Shown here one piece after another: positions 9,395-20,803 of a stretch of 64,000 bases of DNA. The DNA comes from Symsagittifera roscoffensis. Lineage: Eukaryota > Xenacoelomorpha > Acoela > Convolutidae. How positions within the stretch are numbered: the stretch's first letter is position 1; every line of letters begins with the position of its first letter. The translations under genes and the position numbers were made by a program. The notes beneath the pieces were generated by a model that was not told the DNA's origin, searched no databases, and saw only the letters and a list, made by a program, of their open reading frames with translations. The DNA is taken from assembly GCF_963678635.1 (NCBI RefSeq), contig NC_087068.1, positions 34,731,436-34,795,435 of the forward strand. Reading direction: 5' to 3'.

Positions 9395-9935
9395 ACCTGC
9401 TCTATAAATCAAAATGCTGCATGACAATTTTCTGATTGGGTAAAACAAAAGAAATTTTAATCATTAGCTTACAAAGTGAAAATTCAGGGTGCAGGTGTAA
9501 GCAGATTTTGATTGCTGTTTAGCGATAATGTGACATTTTTGCATGGTTGTGAATTTTGGGTTGTAGATAAAGTTAAATCTGCTGCAAACTTCAGTAAATG
9601 ACCACTGACACTGTATCTTGAGACGCACTCAACATTCTGGGGGCTCGATCACAGACGACGACACGCGATGAGGACATCGATTTGTAGTCCGGGGAGTATG
9701 TGCCAGTCGGTCATATTTGGAAGTTTTACCTTGCAAAAAGACGTTCAATCATGATTTTGGAGTGAAATGCAGTTTTTCAAAAATTCGAATTGAGCATGTC
9801 ATGCTCAAGTTTCTCGGGACAACAGAAAGAAACCAGAAAAAAAAGATCAGAAGATTCCAACAACAATCGCGGGAAAGTAGTCAAATTTAGCAGCGGGAAG
9901 TTGCTGTTCGCAATTTCCAACTCATAATTCGAACA
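9395..9935 (+). repeat. Inverted-repeat arm, left
   Basis: This stretch matches the reverse complement of about 15225-15755. Clear shared blocks are AAATGACCACTG and CACTGTATCTTGA near 9597-9622 (15520-15545 inverted), TTTTTCAAAAATTC near 9773 (15385) and ATGCTCAAG near 9801 (15360). Identity is interrupted by small indels and looks like roughly four in five bases by eye. It could be terminal repeats of a large element or two oppositely oriented LTR-like copies. Confidence 0.75.
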
Positions 9936-10521
9936 AGAGTAGAGCTGTCTTTTTCATGGCAGGAGGCAGAAAGTAATCACGAGTGAAAGGAGAGCAAATT
10001 CGAGTGGACCAGAGTGAACCTTCAGTGGAAAGCTTGACAACAGGAGTCTCCCAATGGTCCAGACCCAAAAATTATTTCTTGAGCTAAAACTAATTCGTTA
10101 CAAACTTCTCGAGTTAAACTTAATTACACATCAGTTCTAGAGCTGGTTTATAGTTTAGTTACTCGATTCTAGAGGTCGTGTCGGTATAAGAGTACCAAAT
10201 TTAATTTTCTTGAGTGTGTTTTATATTGTTATGTTGAGTTAGGGAGAGATTTTAGGTTGATCCATATGAAATGGATCAAAGGTCCACCGTCTAATAAAAA
10301 GGTTTCGACCCTGTTTTTAACGGCGTTCGTGTATTTTAGGTATTTTGAGATCTAAGTAAGGGGACGTTCTTATTTTTTAGAGTGGGGGTATTTTGGTAGT
10401 GGCCTTTAAGTTGTAACAAGGGTTTTAGTCTCATGTCGCAAGTAAACCGAATTGACTCCGACCGCTTGAGGTAGAAAAACACAAGAGATTGTGTCCCTGA
10501 CTCTTGAGCCAATGGTTATAG
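9936..10521. other. Non-coding stretch with repeated CTTGAG/CTCGAG words
   Basis: From about 10075 to 10180 the words CTTGAGCTAAAACT, CTCGAGTTAAACT and TCTAGAGCTGG recur about every 35 bp as a degenerate array. No gene is seen. Confidence 0.4.
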
Positions 10522-10662
10522 GGCCTATTTTTCATTAACCTCATATGTGACTTAAGTAAGCGACTGTTACATAGATCAGCTACAGATTGGAACATGTTGC
10601 CAGGAGAAGCAATTGACTCAAAGTCCTTGAACGCTTTCAAGAACAACCCGGACAAACATTAG
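10522..10662 (+). pseudogene. C-terminal tail of a LINE-type reverse transcriptase protein
   Basis: A 46-codon frame ends in ATDWNMLPGEAIDSKSLNAF followed by KNNPDKH and a stop. The pattern W-N-x-L-P ... S-x-N-x-F-K-x-x-x-D at the very C-terminus is common in non-LTR retrotransposon ORF2-type proteins. A stop precedes the frame at 10519, and no reverse transcriptase motif is seen upstream, so this is a 5'-truncated remnant. The short match leaves the LINE clade open. Confidence 0.6.
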
Positions 10663-11317
10663 AAGAAAAGAGGAATTAATCAATTTGGAACTAATTAATC
10701 GAAAAGGAGTACATCAAGAGTTGATCGATAGAGGCGACAAAACCTCTAAAAGGTCAGAAAAAGGACTGAACTGAACTTATAAAGAGATGGAAATCAACCG
10801 GAAACAGTGGTTGGATAACTAATATGCGGAAAGTGCGAGATTCGACCAAAATGGCCTGAAATGCATGGCAGAAACAAATTTTTTAAAAAATTGCTTGTTT
10901 TGAAGGATTAACGATGTAAGTCGTACAATTGAACGGATTGGGATGGGTCATTTGGAGTGACGAAACATTCTTTTTTAATTTCGAAGTGGGCGTGCATGAC
11001 ACGTGCCATTTCAATTTTCGCAAATACTGAAGAAGAGGGAAAATGACAACAACGATTTTCGCTAGTTGAAACTAAAACAACGACGATGTTTGCTAGTCGC
11101 AATAAAAATAACAACGCCTTTCGCATTTTGAACATAATTTCGAAAAAAATTTTTGGAAAAAAGCAAACTTTCAAATTGTTGAAAATGGCACACTATTTAA
11201 GAGTACCACACTTATTGCATGGATTATTGCATGAATCTTTGTGGTACCTCACTTATTGCATAAATTGGGCTATATTTTCCCCAAAACTCAAAATGGTTGA
11301 CATAAATAAGCAAACTC
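10663..11317. other. Non-coding AT-rich stretch
   Basis: Contains a short degenerate repeat around 11046-11130 (variants of ACAACGATTTTCGCTAG / GACGATGTTTGCTAGTCGC). Open frames here are low-complexity and unsupported. Confidence 0.35.
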
Positions 11318-11475
11318 TGGTTGACATTTTTGTGCAGCTTCAGGTTTTAAAAAATCTAAACTCTCTGTACAAAATGATCAAGGATCATAAAAAGTGTCAT
11401 ACACATCATTATTTCAAAATTTGAAAAAAAGTGAACAATTCAAAACAAAAGTGAACCAATCAAAAATATTATGAA
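11318..11475 (+). repeat. Dispersed repeat C, copy 1
   Basis: About 155 bp similar to 13484-13640 in the same orientation. Shared blocks include TGTCATACACATCATTATT and ATGATCAAGGATCATAAA (copy 2: ATGATCAAAGATCATAAA). Confidence 0.75.
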
Positions 11476-11514
11476 CGTACCATGTTTCATTGCACTTGAA
11501 ATGGACTTGACTCA

Positions 11515-12456
11515 CTGCCATGTTCAACAGTCACTTCATGGTTTTCCTATCAATTGATGGTGGTTCATCTTGCACATACAGTTTTCTCAGAGATATGTCT
11601 ATTGCTTTTTTCAGTGGAACAATTGATTACGAACTCTTCCCATCTAGAGATATCAAACTTTTATTGTGCTCAAGATTAGTGCTCTCTGTAGAGATTCTCA
11701 CTTATTTCGTCTTTTTTTTCCTCATAGCCAACATTTCATTATTGATGTCTCTTTCTATCTTCAAAATAATCGCATCACTTGTTCCTTTGCTTTCGCTGAT
11801 TTGATTTGAATCTAATGTATCCGACAACTTGTTTTCGTAGGTGTCCTTCTTTTTTACACAAAAACCCACGTCCTTGTCATACGGTACCGCAACTAATCCA
11901 CTACTCTTCAGATACTTTCGGGCCTTCTCAACGCCTTTGTTAGATGGTGTTTGTTTCACCCTTTTAGCATAGGCTTTTGCCACAGTTTCAATCTCACAAA
12001 GGGCCTCCTCGGGGACTTTACGATTTTTGAAATCCGATAGAAAGATGTCAATATCGACGAGAAATTGTGTCTCATTAAATTCATCCCTGACTGGATGTTT
12101 CGGCCCTAATGCCAACACTTGTTGTACCCATTTTGGTAATTCAACATCATCATGAGCTCTTACCGAACTCTCACCTGCTTCCCTAGAGGTCAGTCTTGCC
12201 TCTCTGAAAATTTCAGCTTCTTCTGATGGGTCTCTTTGACTGTTGTTGTTTGTCTTTGTCCCCTAAGACTTAAGTATTTCCTTGCCGTAGGTCAAATCTT
12301 TTCATCCACACCCCTCTGTACTGCGCCTCTCGACCTTTCTATCTTGACTTCAACGTTTTTCTCATCCGTCCTTGCCTTGTTAGTTTCTGAAAACTGTGTA
12401 CCGCTTGGTTCGAAAACAACCCATTTTCCGGTAATCTGAACCTCAAAAAATCAGGT
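11515..12456 (-). mobile_element. Penelope-like element fragment 2
   Basis: A 942-bp relative of 8159-9099 with identical outer borders but different flanks. The minus strand encodes LALGPKHPVRDEFNETQFLV and the matching VGFCVKKKDTYENKLSDTLD segment. Its reverse-transcriptase start is more damaged than in fragment 1 (stops after KRDINNEML-type sequence), while its N-terminal region keeps about 50 bp lost from fragment 1. No endonuclease or catalytic box is present. Confidence 0.8.
11702..12118 (-). pseudogene. Penelope-type reverse transcriptase fragment 2
   Basis: About 138 codons parallel to the N-terminal half of the fragment at 8180-8791, with many single-residue differences (SSGLVAVPYDKD here, SNGLVGVPYDRD there). 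It ends before motif A. The divergence between the two fragments suggests independent copies rather than a recent local duplication. Confidence 0.75.
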
Positions 12457-12649
12457 ATAATGTTGTTTTCTAAGCAAACTCTCAAAAAATTTGATACATT
12501 TAACATATATGGACGCATAATCTCGGACTAATTTCAAAATGAGTTAGTTTTTCAAAGTGCAAATCAAGATTGGAGGTGGGAGTACAACTGTGCTCATTGG
12601 TTTGCAGGACACGAGGAATAAACCTCACGTGACACAAAGCAACACAAAT

Positions 12650-13190
12650 CTATATCAGCCTCTCCGTTGAAGCCTCCTCGTCAGTCGGAGCAACAGTTTC
12701 CTCGCCTCTGTTCACTTGTCTTCTTTTCTCCGCCCTCCTTATCGAGTGAGATTTTTTTTTCGTGTGTGGACGAAGTTTGGACAAATTAGCTGGCAGGTTG
12801 TCTTGTTGTTCGAACACAATCCGCATAGACATTAGCTCCAGCTCGACGTCCTGGTACAGTGCCTGATATTCGTTGACCAGCTCCGTTCATCTCTTCCTCT
12901 CTGAATTGAGACACCTCGTAATAGGAATGACAGAATACCCGAGCTGATCAGCTGGTTCCTGATATCTGGTGTACAGTTTCTCTGACAGTATACAATTGCG
13001 CTGATATTTGTCATTGTATTCAGGATTTCTGTCAATTCCTCTGCAGTGTAAGCTCTGTAATTGTTTGTGCGATGGCTGTTGATAGAATTATTGATGATAT
13101 CGTGCCACACCACCACTTGACGTTTTTTGCTAGAGGTGCCCTGTAGAGAAGGCTTGCCAGGTTCTTCTGTGGGTTCGTGGTGTTTGGGTT
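12650..13190 (-). pseudogene. Unknown gene, frame-broken
   Basis: On the minus strand, coding-like sequence starts near 13190 (HEPTEEPGKPSLQ) and runs through VVVWHDIINNS and YTAEELTEILNTM. It then changes frame near 12900 and continues with TELVNEYQALYQDVELELM and a basic tail (HTKKKSHSIRRAEKRRQ). Composition is that of a real protein with a probable coiled coil near the C-terminus. The two main frames meet at a TAATG overlap at about 12832. I do not recognise a family; nucleic-acid or structural roles are equally possible. Confidence 0.4.
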
Positions 13191-14133
13191 TGAAGAAAAA
13201 CCCGGAATAGCAAATATTTTGGGCAGAAACTTTTTTCCGGGTTGCTAAGTTGTTGCAGGCTGTGGTAGAGGGAGCTAGCCGCTACAATGTAGACCATTTC
13301 AATTAGATGGTAAAATATTTAAAAAAACTTTTCCTCTAAAAAGGTTTTTCCACAAGAAAAAGGAAAAAATTGAAATTACCTCTCCTTGTAGGACAGACTG
13401 TAATGAGATTTGGCTCAACACCGTACGGTTTCAAATTTTTACATCTAAATAATTTGAGAATGCGTTAAAATTGTAAATTCAAACAAATGTTTTTGCACAT
13501 TTTTGTGCATCTTCAATTTTTAAAAATTCTAAACTATCTGTAATAAATGATCAAAGATCATAAAATTGTCATACACATCATTATTGCAAAGTTTTAAAAA
13601 TTCAACCAATCAAAACTTTACAAATATTATTTAAATTTTGTAACAACTTTTATGTAACAATTCTAAAAAATTGTCTCAATTTTCTGTGAGTTTTCATCTT
13701 TTTTGTTTTTACAATTTCGTTTGGTCGCTAATTTCCATGCTAACATGTAAGGTATTTCAAAATTTATTGTTTTAACGATTTATTATTCAAAACAGTCAGT
13801 ACTTGCGCCACTGAATATGTACTTGCTTTGAAAACTCTGTTTATCGGTATCTGATAACGCATTGTTTTTAAATTTTGATATGATTTTTTCCAATTCCAAT
13901 ATATCAACTTCTACAAATTTTTCATACGAAAACCAGTTATGCTTGGTATTTTAGCAATTTTATTCCATGTTGGCAAAAAGATCATTAAGCTCGGCGCTAT
14001 CTTGTTTCATCATTAGCCTTTAGTATTGAGCAGATGCTTTGTTTTTTTTCTTAATGATTACTTCTAGTTCAATTGATAAGTTGCACCTGAACATAACTTA
14101 AGATTACTATGGTAATAGTCACCTTACACTTAC
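13191..14133. other. AT-rich stretch with repeat C copy
   Basis: Apart from the repeat C copy at 13484-13640 I see no coding signal. A strong donor-like site (minus strand GTAAGT at 14133-14128) lies at its right border. Confidence 0.35.
13484..13640 (+). repeat. Dispersed repeat C, copy 2
   Basis: Same-orientation relative of 11318-11475, with about one difference in six bases by eye. It shares TGTCATACACATCATTATT with that copy. Confidence 0.75.
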
Positions 14134-14767
14134 GGACATCTCTTTCAATTTTACTTGAAAACATTTTAAATTGATCTCTCGCTGCTTGTTTTTTTTTGGT
14201 TTCGCGACCATATTTGATGAGTTGACTGTTAAGAGAATTACTTGATTTCACAGGTGGTGCCAACTTTTCAGAATTCTTGAGTAAAGTCATGAAATACTTT
14301 GATCGAATTTGATACAGATATCAGTTGGATTTCAGCTGATCTGTCAAAAGGATATTCAATTTTTTTCACTTTCTGTGTGGTTGATTCTACAAAGGATGTA
14401 TCAAGAAAATTAAAACGTGATACTTTTATGCTTTTTTCTACTGCCGAAAATATGAGCAAAATTGAATATGTAACTGAGCATGTTTGATAAGTGTTTAGCG
14501 AGGTGTATACTACATTCCCGTTTTCAACAAGTTTCAACTATAACTAAGAAATTTCTCTGTAAGATTGTTTCTCGGCATATCAATGTTAATAACGCCGCAC
14601 ACTTTCACATGATATGATTTTGCGGTTAAATTATTTAATTCTCTTTCCCGATTCCCTAGGAAATTGAATTTTTGGCCAGTTTTACTGATCTTGGCGGTTT
14701 TTACACCAAGATAAGAAGAAGTTTGCGTCTTGATATTCCCGAAGTTGTAGCGATTGTACAGCTCCAA
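14134..14767 (-). pseudogene. Unknown gene or exon chain, two frame changes
   Basis: Three minus-strand frames follow one another: 14767-14534 (contains YNFGNIKTQTSSYLGVKTAK), 14537-14268 (NTYQTCSVTYSILLIFSAVE and KKIEYPFDRSAEIQLISVS) and 14290-14134 (LKNSEKLAPPVKSSNSLNSQ, then a Lys/Arg-rich helix). The last ends at a strong GTAAGT donor. The composition is ordinary protein. Two single-base frame changes make decay the simplest reading; sequencing error is the alternative. No family is recognised. On the plus strand 14672-14938 is also open, with a charged C-terminal part. Confidence 0.35.
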
Positions 14768-15224
14768 TCATTACCGAGCAATTATTTAGAATTCGGAGGG
14801 CTAGTGGGAAGGTCTGCTACACTTCGTGATTACCAGAAGACAGCTCTTCGATCAGATTCGAGAGTCCGGAAGGGTCTTGTGAAAAGACTCAATACTGAAT
14901 ATCAACAAATTTTAGCTTCCCGGAAGGCCTTGAACTGAATTTAAATCACATCTAAATCATTTTTCATAGTATGAAAAGCCAGGAGTAGAGGAAAAGGTTC
15001 GATCCATCTCCGATTGATCTGCTGATTTTTATCTTCAGAACAAAAACAATAATGAAAATTGAGTAAAAGCCCTGTTTTCAAGAGTGACCTCGTAATCTGG
15101 GGATACTGAGACCCAGCCATGAGCACCTATTTTTGCATACAACAAAATTAATTTGCGCCCAAGTAGTTTTCATCGTTTAAACAACTGCTCAATCAAGGTT
15201 CTCGTCGGAAACAAGATAGTTCTA
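14768..15224. other. No supported gene
   Basis: A plus-strand frame ends at 14938 (KGLVKRLNTEYQQILASRKA), but its start overlaps the minus-strand coding-like chain and it has no recognisable domain. The remainder to the right inverted arm shows nothing. Confidence 0.3.
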
Positions 15225-15755
15225 ATGGAATTGACGATTTAGGTAAAATTGCGAAAATCAATTTCAATCTAGCGCAGTTTTTCATCATTTTCCCGGCAAT
15301 TATGGTTCGAGTCTCCTGATGATATTGGTTCTTTTTTCAGTTGCCGCAAAAATCTTGAGCATGAAATGGTCAATTCGCTTTTTCAAAAATTCAGTTTTTC
15401 CCCAAAATCAAGGTAAAACTTCCAAATATGACGACTGGGACCTACTCACTGGGCTCATGATCGATATCCTCATCGCTCGTCGTCGTCATTTTAGTGAGCC
15501 TCCAGCGTGTTGAGTGCGTTTCAAGATACAGTGCCAGTGGTCATTTACAGAAGTTTGCAGTAGATCCAACTTTATCGACAGCCCCAAAAATCACAGCCAT
15601 GTGAAATTGTCATTCTATAGCTAAACAGCTATCAAAACCTTTATCCAACTGAACCCTGGGTTCCAGTTTTAACAGCCATTTTTAAACTTTTTTGTTCAAC
15701 CCAACCAGAAGAATGTCAGGCAAAGTTTTGATGCATAAATAGATATAGTGCATTA
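15225..15755 (-). repeat. Inverted-repeat arm, right
   Basis: Reverse-complement partner of 9395-9935 (see that entry for shared blocks). The outer edges are near 15755 and 9395, where CAAAACTTTGCCTGACATTC aligns loosely with the left edge. The arms enclose about 5.3 kb that includes the LINE tail, Penelope-like fragment 2 and two decayed unknown genes. Confidence 0.75.
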
Positions 15756-15890
15756 GATAACATCAGTTTGTGTGTTAAAGTATCTTTTTCTGTTTCCTCA
15801 GATTCATCTGAGTTCACACTCAAGCCTCAAATCCTTTCCCATCTCAAGACTCAAGATTCCACCCAGAGTACCCGATCTAATTCGTCCCCT
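15756..15890. other. Short CTCAAG-rich spacer
   Basis: Three CTCAAG words occur within about 40 bp (15820-15858). The same word is frequent at the other flank of the 16-24.3 kb block (24334-24640). Confidence 0.35.
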
Positions 15891-16013
15891 CTGCCTATGA
15901 AGTAATGGGTCCAGATGCGCTCGACACTGTGATCTACCTTGTCAAAGCCTCTTCTGCCTATGAAGTACTGGGTGCAGATGCGCTCGACACTGATCTACCT
16001 TGTCAAAGCTTCT
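15891..16013. repeat. 63-bp direct duplication
   Basis: CTGCCTATGAAGTA begins at 15891 and again at 15954. Both copies continue through GATGCGCTCGACACTG and CTACCTTGTCAAAGC, with a few substitutions and a 2-bp indel. Confidence 0.85.
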
Positions 16014-16058
16014 TCGTCATCAGAACTCATCTCGACTTAATCCCATGCCTTCAGTTGC

Positions 16059-18174
16059 TCAGAGGCCCGCATCCACTCTTTCTGCTCTTGTGATCTTTTG
16101 GGATGGTTCGGTAGCTTCTGCATCTTGGGCTCTCTGATCAGGCAAAAGGATTGATATAGGCTCAAGCTCACGTTTCTCGCTATATCTTCCTCCAGTATCG
16201 ACTCCCTCGCTTTGTGTTATCTTAAGATACCTTAGCAACCCACTTTCATCCCGTGGTTTTTCCATTGTGATTGGTGAGCAGCGGCCTCTTGAAACCCTCC
16301 GGCCCTATTTCTGCCAAGAATTGACGATAATCCTTTTGATGCTTCTTCATTTGGTTTTCGTCATGACATGATGTCAACTTCGCCCTGAACCATGAGAAAA
16401 ATCGTATGCGCGCTTCACATACGCGCTTCACTTCCTTCGGTACGGCGAATACCTTGCATGCAATCTCAAACAACTAAAGCATCCAGCTGTAATCAATAGC
16501 ACGTATCGCCTCCACGGTTGTTGCTTTCGACTCTCGTTCTCTTCAATCGTTCTTTTCAACGTTCTCTTCAATCAATCGCACTGCTAGCTTCGTCCCATAT
16601 CAGCCAGAAGTTGGACTTTTCCGGATACCACAGAGTCTGCTTAACAACGGCATGGATAGTCTCAGTATGTCAAGTTATTGCTCCTGAGATTGCGCTCTCC
16701 AGAAGTCTCGAGTAAATGTTCGAATTCTATCATCTTGGATTGTATGGAACCATTCTCGTCCACATCTGGGGCGTTATTGAGTACTTTACCAGTCGTACAC
16801 TGCTTTTCGGAGTAACAAGAATTCTTCTTCTCTAAACTCAAGAGCTCTTTCTCCCAGGTGTCACTCAATTCCTCTACCCTGGATCCTGTTTCTGCTCACC
16901 ATATTTTTTTAAGAAGCTGGTGTGAGTGATGTGACATTCTTGCCATTCGTACAATCCTGGGTACCAAGAAGGCCTAATCAACCATCACCCTCTGGCTAGA
17001 CTCGTCAAACACCGACATAATAACGGGCAATGGCTCCCGCAGAACTTCGCCATGGCCAATCCCACCGAGGTCATCGCATTCATTTGCAGACTATAGGCTT
17101 CACTCATCGGGAATCCCATTTCTGCTTCCAAGCCGACCATCCATCCCTTGATGTGTTTCTGAATCTTTTGCAACACTCCAGGTCAGAAGTGTTGCCGTAA
17201 CTAGATGGTTTTTGGTTTCTAGTGACTCCAGTCTACACATCCTCGAGATGAAACCTAGTCCTGTCTCCAGGTTCACCGCAGTACTGGCTTAACAATCAGC
17301 TAGAATCTGCACCTCGCTTTTCTCCTTCTCTGTAACGCAACCAAACCACGTGGCCAAATCTCTCCTCTGAAACGACTGGATTTTCACGCAAAATCGTCCG
17401 TCACCAGAGTGTTCTCCACACCCGGTTGCCACATCGAGGCAAATGCCTGGCTCCATCTTCTTTGATAGTTCGTCTCTAGACTTATTGGTTTTCTCTTTAG
17501 ATTCTTTTCGATGACACAAAAACAGCTTGTGTATCACATTCAACTTCTCCAAACCCTCATCTTTCCCTGGTGACAACCGAATTCTCGTTCCGTGATGTCT
17601 CCATACAAACTTGCATGAGGATGCGGGCACCACGAAGGTCTAATAACTTCCAGACTGTCCCCAAGCTTGTGAACAGTACGTTGTCGTCGCCTCCTCTCTG
17701 ATCATGGCACACAGAAAACCTCGGGTCCATTCTCATGAAGTAAGCCCAGACTCGGCTTTTCCTTTTTCCGTCGTGTCAATTTCACTGTCTTCTTTGTTCA
17801 AAATTTCAGCATTTCTGTGACTTCAAAACTCATGTAAGCAGCTCCAGTTTTCGGGCTTTAAAGGGATTGTTTGAAATTCCCATGACGCCAGAGACAAACT
17901 GGTACTCTCCGCGCTTCGAGGGCTCCGAACACTCCTCCGCCTCGATCATGGCACGACGCACGTCATAGCTACTGTCGATTTTCTTGTTTGGGAACATCTG
18001 TATTTCGTCAATATTTGCATGGTTCTCAAGAGATTGCCCGGAATCATCGTCCTTCTCAATCCTGGCATTCTGGTACACATTTAAGATGATGCTTGAGGCC
18101 CTGTTCTCCAACGCCCTTCTCTTCGCCACCTTCTGGTAGCAGGCTTGGATCACCGGGTCAGATATTACTGACAT
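16059..18174 (-). pseudogene. Downstream part of the large decayed block
   Basis: Successive frames at 18174-17830 (DPVIQACYQKVAKRRALENR, a likely helix, then acidic EKDDDSGQSLENHANIDE), 17633-17289 (GICLDVATGCGEHSGDGRFC), 17176-16985 (GWMVGLEAEMGFPMSEAYSL), 16868-16662, 16473-16246 and 16265-16059 (basic and Glu-rich). Each is 60-115 codons. None has a motif I can name. The 63-bp duplication and CTCAAG-rich DNA follow about 50 bp beyond, so the block probably ends near 16050. Confidence 0.4.
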
Positions 18175-18762
18175 GATCTATCTCTAGAAACAAGTGGCGT
18201 CCTTTCTCCTCGAGGGACTCAACTCAGAGTCATCTCGAGCAACATGTTGCATCATCATTCGGAATACACGTAGGTTTTTTTCAGCCAACTTCAATATGTC
18301 ACATGAGGTCAGATCTTCCAATGTAACTCCAGCCAAGCACCCCGTGAACTACAACTGACTCTCAGTCCTGGTGGAAGGATTCGCCATAAGAGGCTGGGCT
18401 GATGAGGGTGCTCTCATTTCGTTCTCGAAGTATTCCAACACTAATTTCTCCCACGTTCGCCCTAGTTGGCTCCTCACTTCTCACTTCTGTTGCGTGATCC
18501 AGTTTCACTGCTTTCTGTTTACTCCATGATCCAGCTTTTTAAGAGAATTCTCTAGCTCCTTCGTCGTGTCCAGAGCTGTTCACCAGGAACCAGATGTGTT
18601 CCTAGTGAGTCCTTTCTCAGGGGGATCATTCGTGATTTGTTGTCCGAGGCTCTGGTGTTGTTTCGAGACCTAACCCTTACAAACATCCACCTCCCAGGCT
18701 TGTTCACTGGTGGATCCTCTCTTTATTTTTACCCTCTGAGGCTTAAAGTTCACCTCTGACAC

Positions 18763-19305
18763 TTAACCAAATGCAGTTTTCATGTCGGCTATCACCTCCA
18801 TCAATTTCTTAGATATCGATTTATCTTTAAAAGCCGCAAACTTCCATCTTGCCAAAACCTTTGGACCTGTCTCTTTCAGGTTCACCTTCGTCACCACCTC
18901 CGTTGAAGGACTCCCTTCCTCTATCTTTCGCTTCCTTTTCCTTGACGTTGACTCCTTGCTCGTAGCTGCAGACACAATTTTCACCGATCGGCTTCGTTCT
19001 CTTGGCCCTCTTCCTCTGACTCCTGCAACCCCCGTTTTCTTGCCTATTTTTCCCCTCTTTAGCCTTGTGCAATAATAAAAAATTTATCTATAAAAGTAAG
19101 TTTTCCTTTTTACTCAATTTAGTCTTATCTTTTTGCTTTCACTTTTCTTTTGTTTTAGAGTAGAGCTGTCTTTACGGGATCTGGGTTCAGTGATCGGCCT
19201 CGTTTCTCTGATATGGATCATTTTACTAAGCAATTCCTCTCTCACCTCCTTGTCTTTCCAGTTTCCATCAAGATAGACTATCCCAATTCCACCACTTAGT
19301 TCCAC
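18763..19305 (-). pseudogene. Charged low-complexity part of the large decayed block
   Basis: Frame 19305-19114 begins GGIGIVYLDGNWKDKEVREE and ends in a Lys/Ser-rich tail. Frame 18984-18763 reads KESTSRKRKRKIEEGSPSTE and then KFAAFKDKSISKKLMEVIAD. The highly charged middle is probably disordered. The alternate frame 19072-18827 is also open but is simple sequence. Confidence 0.4.
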
Positions 19306-19629
19306 AATTCCTCCTCTTCAACATCCACTTTTTGCTCCAACTTCTGATTAAACTCCATCAAGAACGTTTGCCATACTTCTTGATCCAGAGTATTCAAGAA
19401 GATCGTTTTATTTACCTCAAAGGTGTTTTCATCCTGCTATAACTACTCAAGAATTTCCTGCCCACGTCCACTGGTTGACTCCCGAGTTGCAACTCTAGAT
19501 TCTTTCGGGGGATCTCAAAAGTCGCGTCGCCGTATCTGCCCACTCTTCTCACGCGTAGTGCCAGGGCTACAGCTCCCAATCACTATTTCTTCAGCTGGCG
19601 AAGGCGAAGGCGTGTCTGGGTTCGGCTTC

Positions 19630-20600
19630 CTAAACTCCGTGAGGGGTCACATAGAGAGCGCCAGCCGTATGAAACCTACATCCCTCATTTTGTAGCTCCA
19701 GTTCCTCCACTCCACAGGTCGCCAGATGTTTCCTCGTGCTGCATCTTGATTCCGCCTTGAGACCCAGGTGTCTTTCCTCCACTATTATTCGGCCGCCATC
19801 ATTTATTGGAGTTTTATTTTCGAATCCAGATCTATCAAGCACTTTGTTCACTTCACACCTCGGCGGCATTGAGCCCTTATTTTTTTAGCCTCAGTCGTCC
19901 AAAAGTTTATCTTGAACTCGCTCGAGTGCAATTATGCAGCTGCAGAGAACCCAACAAACAGGGGATCCCAGCCTCGTGTGAAAACCCTTTGTTTTTGCTC
20001 CACAACCTCTCTGGCTTGCATTGACGGCACCAGCATCTGATTGTTTATTCGCAAAGTCATCCACCTCACAGTGGAAAATTCAGGAAGAGTGGCCGGCAGC
20101 ACATCCTGCACTAGAATCAAATGTAGCTCCTTTCTCATCAGGTCAACGGCTTCCGTCCAAGTCGGTATCCTCAAGGGTTCTCTGGCTTGTTTCTCCACGG
20201 AGTACAAATTCCAAAACTTCGAGTAGGCCTCGATTGGTCCTTCTCGTTTTGCGCCCGTCCTGCATTGTAACTGGCCTCTAAAAGTCAACACCATCAACTC
20301 GGGATCGATCCTTGACTTTCTTAAACAACATCATCTCGCTCATCTGAGTTCTCCAGTGTCCTCGATTGCATCAGTTCAGAGCCGTTGCATCTAGAATGCG
20401 AATCAAGCTCACATGCACTAGCGAGTGTCGGTACGCCGTTATCATGGGATTGGGGAAGGCATAGGTTACTGCCGGTCCATAGATGCAGGTCACCCTTTCT
20501 CCCAGCCCTCTGACTACTCCTAGAGAATCTGATCGCATCGCCAAGCTAGATCTGTCATGAGAGGCATGCCGCCAATCACTTCCTCGACTTGCTATCTAGT
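19630..20600 (-). pseudogene. Central part of the large decayed block
   Basis: Reads VTCIYGPAVTYAFPNPMITA and HSLVHVSLIRILDATALN (about 20500-20400), then after a frame change EAYSKFWNLYSVEKQAREPL and TWTEAVDLMRKELHLILVQD (20297-19932), then GFENKTPINDGGRIIVEERH (19869-19630). Regular alternation of hydrophobic and polar residues with Trp/Pro/Tyr suggests a folded protein. Together with the next segment it has the look of a large structural protein, but this is an impression from composition, not a family match. Confidence 0.45.
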
Positions 20601-20803
20601 CTTTGGATCGTTACTTCCCCTGTCAAGTGTCGATTTTGCATCTGGAGGTACTTTATCAGAAGCGTTTTTAATCCTGCAGCACCTTAGTAGGAGTAGATCA
20701 TAAGACTTAGATGAGCTCTAGCCATGGACATCGGACCCACATACTTCGTCAGACGGTGGAATACCGCCAGATTCTCATGTGTCAGGAGGGTCAGTGTCAA
20801 GTA

